From DATMNR01 sp963702765 (GTDB taxonomy: Bacteria; Chloroflexota; Ktedonobacteria; Ktedonobacterales; Ktedonobacteraceae), in the NCBI GenBank assembly GCA_963702765.1, contig CAVPEB010000014.1, forward strand, positions 1 through 64,000: a DNA stretch of 64,000 nt, in the 5' to 3' direction. A program made the position numbers and the translations under genes. Shown here piece by piece: positions 10,748 through 19,289 of the stretch (positions within the stretch are counted from its first letter, which is position 1; the number at the start of each line of letters is the position of its first letter). The notes under the pieces were generated by a model. The model made no database searches. It worked only from the letters and a program-made list of their open reading frames with translations, and was not told the origin of the DNA.

Positions 10748-11581
10748 ATGAGCGTTATACCGCGCTTGAACCGATTGCTTGCCAGTGATGGGCATTGTTT
10801 TGATGTTGCTATCGATCATGGTTTCTTCAATGAACGAGCCTTCCTGGACAATATTGAGGATATGAAACGTGTCGTCTCAACAATCATTGAAGCCAATCCC
10901 GATGCGGTTCAGCTAAGTCCCGGCCTGGCGCCATTGCTACAGGAGGTTCCTGGAAGAGCCAGGCCTTCACTCGTCTTACGCACCGATGTTGCGAATATTT
11001 ACGGCAAATCATTGCCCAGCTACTCGTTCAGCCGATTGATTGAGGATGCGGTAGAGCAGGCGCTTGCACTCGACGCGGCATGTGTTGTAGTAAACTTGTT
11101 TTTGATGCCCGATCAGCCCGAGCTACACGCCCAATGCATTGAGAATATTTGCCGCCTGAAACCGCAGTGCAACCGCTATGGCATGCCACTGATGATCGAG
11201 CCTCTCGTGATGCAAACGAACTCCAAAGGTGGAGGCTACATGGTTGATGGTGATCTCAACAAAATCCTTCCCCTGGTACGCCAGGCAGTTGAACTCGGCG
11301 CCGATATCATCAAAGCCGATCCATGCGATGATGTATCCCAGTATCACAAGGTGATCGAGATAGCTTCTGGCCGACCTGTGCTCGTGCGCGGTGGCGGCAA
11401 GACAACCGACGAAGAGATTGTGACACGCACCTACCAGCTTATGCGCCAGGGGGCAGCAGGGATCGTGTATGGACGAAATGTCATTCAACATCAGCACCCT
11501 GCCCAGATGACGCGTGCGCTCATGGCTCTTGTTCATGAAGAAGCGACCCCAGAACGAGCTCTCAAGCTTCTATATGGTTGA
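10748..11581 (+). CDS. Class I fructose-bisphosphate aldolase / LsrF-DhnA-type aldolase
   Basis: A 277-residue TIM-barrel of the DeoC/FbaB (DhnA) family of Schiff-base aldolases. Supporting features are the N-terminal AIDHG segment, which binds near the active site, GADIIKADP with the presumed Schiff-base lysine, and PVLVRGGGKT for phosphate binding near the C-terminal end. Members cleave or condense phosphorylated sugars such as fructose 1,6-bisphosphate or autoinducer-2 derivatives in the cytosol; the exact substrate is not determined by these motifs. ATG 10748 follows GATAGGAG at a suitable distance. It stands alone between a repeat block and the convergent pseudokinase gene. Confidence 0.85.
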   Translation: MSVIPRLNRLLASDGHCFDVAIDHGFFNERAFLDNIEDMKRVVSTIIEANPDAVQLSPGLAPLLQEVPGRARPSLVLRTDVANIYGKSLPSYSFSRLIEDAVEQALALDAACVVVNLFLMPDQPELHAQCIENICRLKPQCNRYGMPLMIEPLVMQTNSKGGGYMVDGDLNKILPLVRQAVELGADIIKADPCDDVSQYHKVIEIASGRPVLVRGGGKTTDEEIVTRTYQLMRQGAAGIVYGRNVIQHQHPAQMTRALMALVHEEATPERALKLLYG

Positions 11582-11615
11582 AATCTGTGGTAATGCCCAA
11601 CTTTGTCATAAAGAA

Positions 11616-12836
11616 TTAGTGGATCAAGAAGTGGCCTGCGAAGTAGCCAATGAAGAAGAGCAGGACGAAGACGACAAGGCCAATTACGAGGATGGGGAAA
11701 AGAGATTGGCGGCTTTGTTGTAGTGACTCGGGTTCGGGATATGCCGCCTGGCGGGCAGCGGCTAATTTCAAGGAAACGTCGGCTACTGTGGGAGAGGCAG
11801 GCGTGATTTGTTCCAGCGGTAGTTGCGCGCTGTGATCTGTGCGATATGGTGGGAGACTAAGCCCTGGCTGTTCGGTATCACGCATGGGTAACGCAGACGC
11901 AAGCTTGCCAGTGCCAGGTGAAACTGTCTGGCTGATGACCATCGGCTCTACTGGTGATTGGTAGACGGTGCTGGGAATCGGCATTATCACTGGAGCTTGT
12001 TGAGAAAGTTTTTCGCTCAAGGTCTTGAGATCCGTATAGAGCACTTCGTGCGAGGAAATACGTTGCGGATGTTGACGCACTACAGCTCGAGCTACGGTTT
12101 CACATAATTCAGGTGGGACGTTTCTCTGGAAACGCAGGCGCCCGTCAGAAGGCGGCTCTACAACGCTGGCACCTGGAGCGCGCCCAGCCAGGAGCTGATA
12201 GAGCAAAAGACCTGTTGCTCGAACATCATCAGAGCGCCTTGACTCACTTTGCTGGCCATAGGGTAGCTCAGGATCAGAGGAAACAATGTCATCGCCACCC
12301 ATACTAGACCAGTTTTGGAAGTAGAGGAAGTCACCCGGTAAAGCAAAATTATTCACACGCACCAGTCCCTGGGGATCGCGCATGATAGCTGAAGGTGTCA
12401 GATCTCCATGGCATACGCTGGCAGAAGCGCTATCGGCATAGATCAAAGCCTGGCTGATTTGCATACCAATACCAAGAATGTCTATGGGCGACAATTGATG
12501 TTGGAGCAATGTGGGGAAGGGGACACCTTCGATGAGCTCTTGTATGATGTAGAGCGTTTCAGGTTCGACGACAAGGTCATAAAGGCCCACAATGTTTGGG
12601 TGGGAAAAATGAGCCGTCAACTTGATAGACGCTCTGTATGCAGCTATATCGGAAGATGGGACAACTTTGATTGCAACTGTGCGCTGCAATACCTGGTCTA
12701 TTCCTTGATAGATGGCACATACCTGCCCATGTTTTATTAAACGTTGTATCAGGTAGCGCCTGTTAATTACCCGCCCTGTTTCCACAATTTGCCTCGTTGG
12801 GGTTGCTTTGCCTGTAGATATGTATCTATTTAACAT
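11616..12836 (-). CDS. Membrane-anchored protein-kinase-fold protein, probable pseudokinase
   Basis: Residues 20-270 show a Hanks-type Ser/Thr kinase fold: VAIK with K57, SHPNIVGLYDL, the hinge YIIQELIEG and the C-lobe. Catalytic motifs are eroded. The glycine loop reads KHGQVCA, the helix-C glutamate is not found, the catalytic loop is HGDLTPSA (143-150) instead of HRDLKPxN, and DFG is replaced by NFA (163-165). The ATP-anchoring lysine and catalytic-loop aspartate remain, but loss of both metal ligands argues for a non-catalytic protein. A proline-rich linker (about 280-370) leads to one C-terminal TM helix (LFPILVIGLVVFVLLFFIGYF), so the kinase-like domain faces the cytosol. It is convergent with the aldolase gene; no partner gene is adjacent. 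Confidence 0.85.
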   Translation of the reverse strand: MLNRYISTGKATPTRQIVETGRVINRRYLIQRLIKHGQVCAIYQGIDQVLQRTVAIKVVPSSDIAAYRASIKLTAHFSHPNIVGLYDLVVEPETLYIIQELIEGVPFPTLLQHQLSPIDILGIGMQISQALIYADSASASVCHGDLTPSAIMRDPQGLVRVNNFALPGDFLYFQNWSSMGGDDIVSSDPELPYGQQSESRRSDDVRATGLLLYQLLAGRAPGASVVEPPSDGRLRFQRNVPPELCETVARAVVRQHPQRISSHEVLYTDLKTLSEKLSQQAPVIMPIPSTVYQSPVEPMVISQTVSPGTGKLASALPMRDTEQPGLSLPPYRTDHSAQLPLEQITPASPTVADVSLKLAAARQAAYPEPESLQQSRQSLFPILVIGLVVFVLLFFIGYFAGHFLIH

Positions 12837-12902
12837 TTGGGTTGTTATCTATTATACAAGGTGTATCAAGTCTCTCTAACTGAGAGTCGCTTAAACTTAT
12901 TC

Positions 12903-12982
12903 TTGCAGGCCTGCGGCCTGCTATAAGGAGAGATTTTAAGCGAGGGACACCCTCGCGCTCCCGGCAAGGAGTGTTGTCTGTC
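12903..12982 (+). repeat. Three-hairpin intergenic element, copy 1 (third hairpin degenerate)
   Basis: Hairpin 1 is GCAGGCC-TGC-GGCCTGC (12905-12921). Hairpin 2 is GCGAGGG-ACA-CCCTCGC (12940-12956). CCCGGCAAGGAGTG follows as a degenerate tail. The same order recurs at 15758, 15848 and 28993 with different but still paired stems. It lies upstream of the pseudokinase gene, antisense to it. The rest of 12837-13140 shows nothing else I can name. Confidence 0.7.
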
Positions 12983-13144
12983 AATGAAAGTTGATCCCGA
13001 AACGGCATTTGCTCAATTGTTGAAGAGAGACTCTCTATGATAGCGGCTTCAGTATATCATACTAACGCAGAAGAAGCATAGGAAACCCGTACCAATGATG
13101 CACTTGCTAGAAATGGTGGCTATTGTTACAATAGCGGCTAGAGA

Positions 13145-13471
13145 ATAGATGAATGAACAGGTGATTTGGAGTTTTGGTGCAGGAACCCGTCCCTTTGAAA
13201 GGGACAGACTTGCTCATGCAGGTGAGCGAGCCTCATTCTTGACCAGTCTCGGCCACCAGTCTCAAAGGCGACTGACGGGGCTCCGTTCGGGAAGAAATTA
13301 GGTACGTTGGGATGCTTCACCAGTCCCAACCGCTACGGGAGTACGTTAAACAGGGTGACGGGGTCAACCCAGTGCGTGCTCCGTGAAACCTTCCACGAAC
13401 GTTGACGAGGTGAGCATTACCCGTGTAAACGGAGGCCCTTCTGGGCAAAAAAGGAGAATGTATGAAGCGAG
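13145..13471 (+). ncRNA. Omega-RNA (HEARO-type) of the IscB element
   Basis: The roughly 330 nt immediately before iscB are non-coding but strongly structured, as expected for the guide RNA of an IscB OMEGA system. Clear helices are GTCCC-TTTGAAA-GGGAC (13188-13204), GTTGGGA...TCCCAAC (13306-13330) enclosed by a TACG/CGTA pair, and further paired blocks around 13240-13290 and 13370-13440. In known systems the RNA abuts or overlaps the iscB start, and its 5' end is read from flanking DNA, which serves as the guide; that would put the left element end near 13145. Ends are approximate because no covariance search was possible. Confidence 0.75.
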
Positions 13472-14784
13472 GTGTTTGTCATAGATACCAACAAACAACC
13501 CTTGAACCCGCTGCATCCGGGGCGTGCCCGCCTGCTCTTGAAACAGGGCAAGGCGGCGGTCTATCGCAGGTATCCTTTCACGCTGATTCTCAAGCGCGCC
13601 GTGGATAAGCCTCATCTTGAGCCTCTGCGCGTCAAGATCGATCCGGGGAGCAAAACCACCGGCATCGCTCTTGTCAATGATGGAAGCTCCGAAGTAGTGT
13701 GGGCAGCGGAACTGATGCACCGGGGAGAGCAGATCAAGCGGGACATGGACAAACGTCGTGCGGTGCGCAAGAGCAGAAGGCAACGCAAAACCCGCTACAG
13801 GAAGCCGCGCTTCGACAATCGCCACAAACGAAAAGGGACGCTCCCGCCATCGCAAGAGAGTCGCGTGTGGAATGTGCTCACATGGATTCGTCGCCTCATG
13901 CGTCTCTGCCCATTGGGTGCTATCAGTTTAAGAACTCGTCCGCTTCGATACCCAGGCCTTAGAGCGTCCAGACATCGAAGGCGTGCAATACCAGCAAGGC
14001 ACACTGGCAGGCTACGAGGTGAGAGCGTATGTGCTCTTGAAGTGGAATCACCGATGCGCCTACTGTGATGCCCGCCAGGTCCCGCTCGAACTCGATCATC
14101 TCCACCCTAGAGCTAAGCTCGGTTCCGACCGCGTCAGCAATCTCGTGGCAGCCTGCAAGCCATGCAACCAGCGCAAGGGCAACCAGGACATTCGTGCATT
14201 CCTGAAGGAGCAGCCGCAGCGATTGGCGCGCATTCTGGCTCAAGTCAAGACCGCCGTTGCGGGATGCAGCGGCAGTCAATGCGACGCGATGGGCACTGCA
14301 TGAGCGCCTCAAGGCGTTCGGTCTCCCCGTGGAGTGTGGCAGCGGCGGCTTAACCAAGTTCAACCGCATCACGCGTGACTTGCCCAAGGCGCACTGGTGT
14401 GATGCTGCCTGCGTCGGGAGGAGCACACCGGAGCACCTCGTCATCAAGCACGTCGTGCCGCTGCACGTCACGGCGACGGGGCACGGCTCAAGACAGATGT
14501 GCCGCATGGACGAGTACGGGTTCCCGCGCACCAAACCAAAGGGAGCCAGGCGCGTCAAAGGCTTCCAGACGGGCGACCTGGTGCGTGCCGTCGTGACAAG
14601 CGGGACCAAGCAAGGCACCTATGTGGGCAGGGTGGCTGTGCGTACCCGCGGGGTCTTCAACATCAAGACGGCGCAAGGAACCGTCACCGACATTCACCAT
14701 CGTTTCTGTACGTTAATAGCTCGTAGCGATGGATACAGTTATCACTCTAAAAGAAAGGTTGCGGCGCTTTCTCCAGCAGCCTAA
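13462..14784 (+). pseudogene. iscB: IscB RNA-guided nuclease (OMEGA system), frameshifted
   Basis: All IscB parts are present in order: the PLMP segment (FVIDTNKQPLNPLHPGRA), RuvC-I (VKIDPGSKTTGIAL), the arginine-rich bridge helix (RRAVRKSRRQRKTRYR), RuvC-II (ELVRFDTQAL), an HNH domain with CAYC...LELDH...CKPCNQRKGN, and RuvC-III (HWCDAACVG). Catalytic residues of both nuclease sites are still readable. The frame is broken at least three times: one extra G at about 13471, just after ATG 13462 (which has AAAGGAG upstream), a Gln codon turned TAA plus one extra T at 13928-13931, and one extra base near 14258. GTG 13472 could serve as a downstream start. No TnpA is nearby, typical of HEARO elements. 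Repaired length is about 430 residues. Inactive as written. Confidence 0.9.
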
Positions 14785-15310
14785 AGGCATGGGGGTACAC
14801 GCACCGCGGTTTATGGCATCATCTCCGACAGCACAAGGACATAATTTTATTGGGCCTGGCCTAAGCCCGTTCAAGCGCACCGTGACGATACTTGGCATTT
14901 TGGGTTTAATCGCTCTGGTATTGTGGATTGCTATTTACCAGGGAATATCTGTTATAGCCAGTACCATTGCCGCTTTACTGCTTATCATTGGCTTTGTGGT
15001 CTATCTGCGCATGATTGCGCCTATCCCATTTACTATCGCTCTTGAACAGGAAGCACTGGTTAAGCGTAACCAGAGGGGCGAAGTCATAGAGATCCGCTGG
15101 GAAGATTTGACTCGTATTAAAGAGGAATTCTTCCCCAATGGGAAACGTATTGGCATTATTGCTTATCGCAAGCCTGCGACGCCTGAGCAAAAAACAAAAG
15201 CCTGGGCTGTGTATCGGGATGATGTGACAGATATTGATGGGCTGGCTGTGGCTCTTAAAGAGGCAATTCCTGAGACGTGCCAATGGGATAGCGAAACGGT
15301 ACACGAATAA
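14729..15310 (+). CDS. Two-TM membrane protein with PH-like cytosolic domain, start uncertain
   Basis: Two adjacent TM helices (near residues 51-70 and 72-92) are followed by about 95 residues with the strand pattern of bacterial PH-like domains (EIRWEDLTRIKEEFFPNGKR, then GIIAYRKP). No specific function can be assigned. ATG 14729 has no visible ribosome-binding site and overlaps the last codons of the IscB pseudogene; ATG 14789 (after AAAGG) and ATG 14813 are alternatives. The IscB element may have inserted right at the 5' end of this gene and replaced its original leader. Confidence 0.7.
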   Translation: MDTVITLKERLRRFLQQPKGMGVHAPRFMASSPTAQGHNFIGPGLSPFKRTVTILGILGLIALVLWIAIYQGISVIASTIAALLLIIGFVVYLRMIAPIPFTIALEQEALVKRNQRGEVIEIRWEDLTRIKEEFFPNGKRIGIIAYRKPATPEQKTKAWAVYRDDVTDIDGLAVALKEAIPETCQWDSETVHE

Positions 15311-15332
15311 GCCCTTCCCTGAGCCCCGCTCC

Positions 15333-15434
15333 ATGCGGGCAGGGATAAACCCTGCCCCTACATGTCATCCTGAGTGCAAGCGAGAGATCTCACGCGATGG
15401 GCTACGAGATCCTTCGCTTGCACTCAGGATGACA
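15333..15434. repeat. Intergenic repeats: GGGCAGGG hairpin and inverted REP-like pair
   Basis: GGGCAGGG-ATAAA-CCCTGCCC (about 15338-15358) forms a hairpin just after the membrane-protein gene and could terminate it. It is followed by an inverted pair of the REP-like unit: TCATCCTGAGTGCAAGCGAG (15365-15384) and its complement arm CTTGCACTCAGGATGA (about 15417-15432). The pair would form a long stem-loop. Confidence 0.75.
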
Positions 15435-15484
15435 TGATGACAGTACAGCTTCACATGATGGTTTTATAGCGCTACATGATGCCG

Positions 15485-15742
15485 TTACACCATTACCTGG
15501 TCTATGTAGCACCAACGCCAGTCTTCTCCAGGTTGAAATGATTGGATGATCGGGTGGTTAGTGGCATGGAAGTGTTTGGTGGCGTGTTTGTTTTTGGACG
15601 AGTCACAGCAACCAACATGCCCACATTCGAGACAGATACGCAGGTGTACCCATGTGTCTCCGATTTTTAGGCAGTCTTCGCAGCCGTTTGCGCTAGGGGT
15701 GACCTGCCGTATCTGGTCAAGATGTGTACATCGTGTAGCCAA
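15485..15742 (-). CDS. UBP-type zinc-finger protein
   Basis: An 85-residue stand-alone ZnF-UBP domain. The pattern CxxC...CxxCGHVGCC...H...H is visible: CEDC near residue 21, CLECGHVGCCDSSKNKHA from about residue 38, then HFHATNHPIIQSF and a closing WRWCYID. In eukaryotes the domain binds ubiquitin tails; small bacterial versions bind zinc and are of unknown role. The length is normal for bacterial single-domain members. A three-hairpin element lies immediately upstream of its start, on the opposite strand sense. Confidence 0.88.
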   Translation of the reverse strand: MATRCTHLDQIRQVTPSANGCEDCLKIGDTWVHLRICLECGHVGCCDSSKNKHATKHFHATNHPIIQSFQPGEDWRWCYIDQVMV

Positions 15743-15757
15743 GGTTTGTTTCCTTTC

Positions 15758-15842
15758 TTGCTGCCTGCGGCAGCAAAATTAATAAGGGATTTTCGGGGAC
15801 ATCCCGAACCCCGGCAAAGGACTTTCGTCCTCTGCACTCCTG
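15758..15842 (+). repeat. Three-hairpin intergenic element, copy 2
   Basis: Hairpin 1 TTGCTGCC-TGC-GGCAGCAA (15758-15776), hairpin 2 CGGG-GACAT-CCCG (15794-15806), then AACCCCGGCAAAGGAC leading into hairpin 3 AGGAC-TTTC-GTCCT (15818-15831), then CTGCACTCCT. Same order and spacing as the copy at 28993. Confidence 0.8.
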
Positions 15843-15847
15843 CTGTG

Positions 15848-15920
15848 TTGGCTGCTTGCGGCAGCCAATGTAATTGGACAGTTCGGGTTGTTCCCGAACT
15901 CCGCGTCCTCTGTACTCCTA
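15848..15920 (+). repeat. Three-hairpin intergenic element, copy 3
   Basis: Directly after copy 2. Hairpin 1 is TTGGCTGC...GGCAGCCAA (15848-15868). Hairpin 2 is GTTCGGG-TTGTT-CCCGAAC (15881-15899). It ends CCGCGTCCTCTGTACTCCT. It runs up to the stop codon of the MFS gene, so its inverted form may serve as that gene's terminator. Confidence 0.75.
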
Positions 15921-17588
15921 TGTGGGCTCACTATCAGGAGCTTTATTGTCTGTTGATGGTGGTTTGCCTTCGATGAGCAGCAGAGAACTGAGTGAACTAC
16001 AGACCGCTAACGCGGAAGAGAGCAGCATGATGACGCGAAAACTTGTGATAAAGGATTTGGCGATGGCTCGCTGCACGGCTGTATGGGTAGCAGCACTGAC
16101 GCCTGCCGGGATTTCGATGCCAACCAGTTTGTCCTGCTGCTCAATGATCGATTGGTGGATGCCCGCAGGCACCGACACGGCTGTGAGATGACTGGCCAGA
16201 CTACTGCTGAAGACTGCCAGCACGATGATGCCGAACACGGCGATAGCGATGAGTCCAGCTGTGCGCGAGACGGCATTGTTGACACCAGAAGCTGTGCCGA
16301 CATACTGTTGATCCACAGACCCCATGACGGCGGTGGTAAGGGGTGCGACACTCACGGACATGCCAATGCCCAGCACAACCACCGCCGGGAAATAGGTCGT
16401 CCAATAACTGCCTCCGATATCAGGGAGGGCAAAGAGGGCGAACCCCAATGCTGCTATCAAAGGACCGATGATCAGGGGCAGTTTGGCTCCGTAGCGTGTG
16501 ACCAATCCTCCTGACCAGCGCGAGAGAAAGAACATCAGCAGGATAAGCGGTAAATTGGCGGCTCCCGCTTCGGTTGGTGAATAGCCCTGGACGCGGATCA
16601 AGTTAAAAGGCAGAAAGAACAGGCTGGCGCCTAAGGCGGCGTAGAGCAGAAAGGTCAAGACGTTGGCGCCACTGAAGGTGCGCGAGCGGAACAGTGTGAG
16701 CGGCAGCATCGGTGACTGACTGCGGGCCTCTACCAATAAAAATGCGAGCAAGGCCACGATGCCTACAGCCAGGGAAAGCAGCACCAGGCCATTGCTAAAA
16801 CCCAGGTCGTTGGATTCGATGAGTCCAAAGACTATACCTCCCAATCCAAGCGTAGCCAGGAATGCGCCCAGCCAGTCCAGCCTGGCATGCTCGCCCAGTG
16901 CTTCGTTGCGGCTTTCGGGGACGCGCCAGAACAGGACGAGAAGCACGATGACGGCCAGCGGGACGTTGATGAAAAACACCCAGCGCCAGGAGGCGTATTG
17001 CACCAGCAGCCCTCCTAAGACGGGACCAATGGCGGAGGTGATGGCGGTAAAGCCTGACCAGGTGCCAATGGCGCGACCCCGGTGTTGCGTGTCGAAGGAA
17101 GCGCTGATGATGGCCAGGCTACCTGGTACGAGCAAAGCGCCACCCACTCCCTGGAATGCACGTGCGACAATCAGCACGGTGACTGTGGGTGCGAGACCAC
17201 AGCCGACCGATGCCAGGGTGAAGAGTACGATGCCCAGAGCATACATGCGCCTGCGGCCAAAGTGATCGCCTAAGGAGCCACCGACGAGAATGAGGGCCGC
17301 CAGAAAGAGGGAATAGGCTTCGACCACCCACTGCACTTCTGTGGCTGTTGCATGCAATTCAATTTGGAGCACGGGCAAGGCGACATTGACGACGGTGCCA
17401 TCGATGAAGGCCATGCTGGAGCCAAGAATGGTTGCCACAAGCACCCATGTCCCGATGTGCTTCTGAGTACTAGAGAAGGTAGCCGAAGTTGCGCCTTTCA
17501 ACATGTTTAGATTAGATTCTGGCGCGGTCTGAATGACGCCATCGTCACATGGAGGTTTGACAATATGTGACATGTGCTGTTCTTTCAC
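15918..17588 (-). CDS. MFS efflux transporter, DHA2 (EmrB/QacA) family
   Basis: A 556-residue inner-membrane protein with about 14 TM helices. Family marks are the first-loop GDHFGRRRMYALGIVLFTLA (motif A), the AFQGVGGALLVPGSLAIIS stretch, RGRAIGTWSGFTAITSAIGP (motif C region) and WRWVFFINVPLAV, all typical of 14-TM proton-driven multidrug exporters. The predicted role is H+-coupled efflux of drugs or lipophilic cations. Its GTG start overlaps the TGA of the upstream ABC ATPase gene (GTGA), so the two are translationally coupled; an internal ATG at the MSHIV residues is an alternative start. The two products are not obvious parts of one transporter. Confidence 0.9.
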   Translation of the reverse strand: MKEQHMSHIVKPPCDDGVIQTAPESNLNMLKGATSATFSSTQKHIGTWVLVATILGSSMAFIDGTVVNVALPVLQIELHATATEVQWVVEAYSLFLAALILVGGSLGDHFGRRRMYALGIVLFTLASVGCGLAPTVTVLIVARAFQGVGGALLVPGSLAIISASFDTQHRGRAIGTWSGFTAITSAIGPVLGGLLVQYASWRWVFFINVPLAVIVLLVLFWRVPESRNEALGEHARLDWLGAFLATLGLGGIVFGLIESNDLGFSNGLVLLSLAVGIVALLAFLLVEARSQSPMLPLTLFRSRTFSGANVLTFLLYAALGASLFFLPFNLIRVQGYSPTEAGAANLPLILLMFFLSRWSGGLVTRYGAKLPLIIGPLIAALGFALFALPDIGGSYWTTYFPAVVVLGIGMSVSVAPLTTAVMGSVDQQYVGTASGVNNAVSRTAGLIAIAVFGIIVLAVFSSSLASHLTAVSVPAGIHQSIIEQQDKLVGIEIPAGVSAATHTAVQRAIAKSFITSFRVIMLLSSALAVCSSLSSLLLIEGKPPSTDNKAPDSEPT

Positions 17589-18724
17589 GTATATGCTCTT
17601 GCTTCGGTGGCTTTAAAGGTGGCAAACATGACTTTGCCTTCGTTCAACTCCATACGGCTAGCCGAAGCCTCTGTGACTTCAGCAGTAAGAAGTGGCACAG
17701 AATCATCCACACTCAGACTGACTCGTACACGCCCACTATGTTCGCTATTCTTTCCGAATGGTGTTCCCAGATTCAACAATTGCACGATGGTACCCTGAAA
17801 AACGTTTCGCGCAGAGCTATCGGGCAGCGTTTGATATAATGTAATGCTACGCGGGTCAACAAGCACAAAGGCTTCATCACCAGTCTCTGGCAGCTTTTGC
17901 ATCTGTTCTTCTAGCGCGGCACTTACCTGAATACCTGGGTGCCCATTATTTTGTAGTTGAATGGTACACATTGCACCAGCTTCGCAACTGATAACACGTC
18001 CACGGAAGAAATTCATTCCAACGAGTTCAGCTACATAGGATGATCGAGGATATTGCAAGAGATCACGATGACTGCCCTGTTGAATAACATGACCTTGCTC
18101 GAGTACCAGGATGTGATATCCGAAGAGTAATGCCTCCAGGTACTGGTGGGTCACCATTACGGTCGTAATGCCCGCGCTAGAGAGGAGGCTACGCAATTCC
18201 TGACGCACTTCACGTTGAGTTTGCACATCTAATGCCGACAACGGTTCATCGAGTAACAACAGTTGAGGATGCAACGCCAACGCTCTGGCGATTGCCACGC
18301 GTTGTTGTTGACCCCCAGACAATTGAGCAGGTGTGCGTTGATCATATCCTGACAAGTGCACTTGCTCCAGCACCTCACCCACTCGCTCACGCACAACCCT
18401 ACGCGGCAAATGTTGGGCGCGAAGACCAAAGGCAACATTTTCAAAGGTAGTCAGATGTGGAAAGAGCACGTAGTCCTGAAAGACGTAACCAAAAGGACGC
18501 TCTTGAGGTGGAATAGTAATATGCCGTTCGCTATCAAAATAGGTCTTTCCTTCGAGGGAAATATGCCCGCACTCTGGATGAAGTAAGCCTGCAAGGAGAC
18601 GCAAGACGGTGCTTTTGCCCGCGCCGCTTTCGCCAAGTAGGACAGTGGTTTTACCCTTCCCGGCTGAGAAGTCGATGTCTAAATGAAAGTTTTTGAGGTG
18701 GGTGTTCAGGACTGCTGTTAACAT
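17585..18724 (-). CDS. ABC transporter ATP-binding protein, ModC-like with TOBE domain
   Basis: A complete ABC ATPase: Walker A GESGAGKST (31-39), Q-loop YVFQDYVLFPHLT, signature LSGGQQQR, Walker B LLLLDEPLSALD and H-loop TVMVTHQ. The last 130 residues form a TOBE-type domain as in molybdate (ModC) and other MOI-type importers. The 379-residue length fits. No binding protein or permease gene is adjacent, and the only cotranscribed gene is an MFS exporter, so the ATPase would have to serve a permease encoded elsewhere. Molybdate is a guess from the ModC-like layout; iron, sulfate or spermidine ATPases are close relatives. The start at 18724 has no strong ribosome-binding site. Confidence 0.88.
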   Translation of the reverse strand: MLTAVLNTHLKNFHLDIDFSAGKGKTTVLLGESGAGKSTVLRLLAGLLHPECGHISLEGKTYFDSERHITIPPQERPFGYVFQDYVLFPHLTTFENVAFGLRAQHLPRRVVRERVGEVLEQVHLSGYDQRTPAQLSGGQQQRVAIARALALHPQLLLLDEPLSALDVQTQREVRQELRSLLSSAGITTVMVTHQYLEALLFGYHILVLEQGHVIQQGSHRDLLQYPRSSYVAELVGMNFFRGRVISCEAGAMCTIQLQNNGHPGIQVSAALEEQMQKLPETGDEAFVLVDPRSITLYQTLPDSSARNVFQGTIVQLLNLGTPFGKNSEHSGRVRVSLSVDDSVPLLTAEVTEASASRMELNEGKVMFATFKATEARAYT

Positions 18725-18792
18725 GCATTCAGTATAATCAAGAAGTCAATATATATGCAAGCTCTTTACTTACATTTTGATAGTAGCGGTAC

Positions 18793-18821
18793 TTGCGTTA
18801 GAAGACAGGGCATGGTATAAT
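18793..18821 (+). promoter_or_regulatory. Promoter of the HxlR-family gene
   Basis: TTGCGT (18793-18798) and TATAAT (18816-18821) separated by 17 nt, 65 nt before the start codon at 18886. Confidence 0.6.
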
Positions 18822-18885
18822 CTAAAGAATTAGTGCAGTAGAATCCTATTCTGGTCGGTATGAGACCGGAGAGGCAAGGCAAGAA

Positions 18886-19275
18886 ATGGCAACGAAGCCG
18901 ATTGAAAAACAAATAACACCTCAGGCATACCAGATGTGTCCTCGTTATGAGCATGCTATTCAGTTGCTTGGGAAACGATGGACCGGACTTATCCTCGATT
19001 CGCTTCTGGATGGCTCTCGACGGTTTTGCGAATTGACCGCGACTGTTGAGGGACTGTCTGATCGCGTTCTCAGCGATCGCTTACGCGAGCTTGAATCGGA
19101 GGGTATTGTCGAGCGTATCGTTTATCCTCAAATTCCTGTCCGTGTTGAGTATCGCTTGACCGAAAAAGGTCGCGATCTTAAGCCTGTCGTGCAGTCTATT
19201 CACGAGTGGGCTGAGCATTGGATAGAGTTACCCCCATCTTCTGATGAACAAACTGCTGAAAGATTAGACCTTTAG
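18886..19275 (+). CDS. HxlR-family winged-helix regulator
   Basis: A 129-residue DNA-binding protein with the HxlR layout: a cysteine near the start (QMCPRYEHAIQLLGKRWTG), the helix-turn-helix around LSDRVLSDRLRELESEGIV and the wing YRLTEKG. Family members are dimeric cytosolic regulators responding to aldehydes, disulfide or oxidative stress; the cysteine at about residue 19 is the one that senses stress in some relatives. GAGAGGCAAGG precedes the ATG. A perfect 19-bp inverted repeat separates it from the HIT gene. There is no divergent gene, so its target is unknown. Confidence 0.92.
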   Translation: MATKPIEKQITPQAYQMCPRYEHAIQLLGKRWTGLILDSLLDGSRRFCELTATVEGLSDRVLSDRLRELESEGIVERIVYPQIPVRVEYRLTEKGRDLKPVVQSIHEWAEHWIELPPSSDEQTAERLDL

Positions 19276-19289
19276 TACACATTACGAAA

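Noticed and set aside
16759..17265. A 168-codon open frame opposite the MFS gene
   Set aside because: Shadow of the transporter; Pro/Ser/Thr-rich without any domain.
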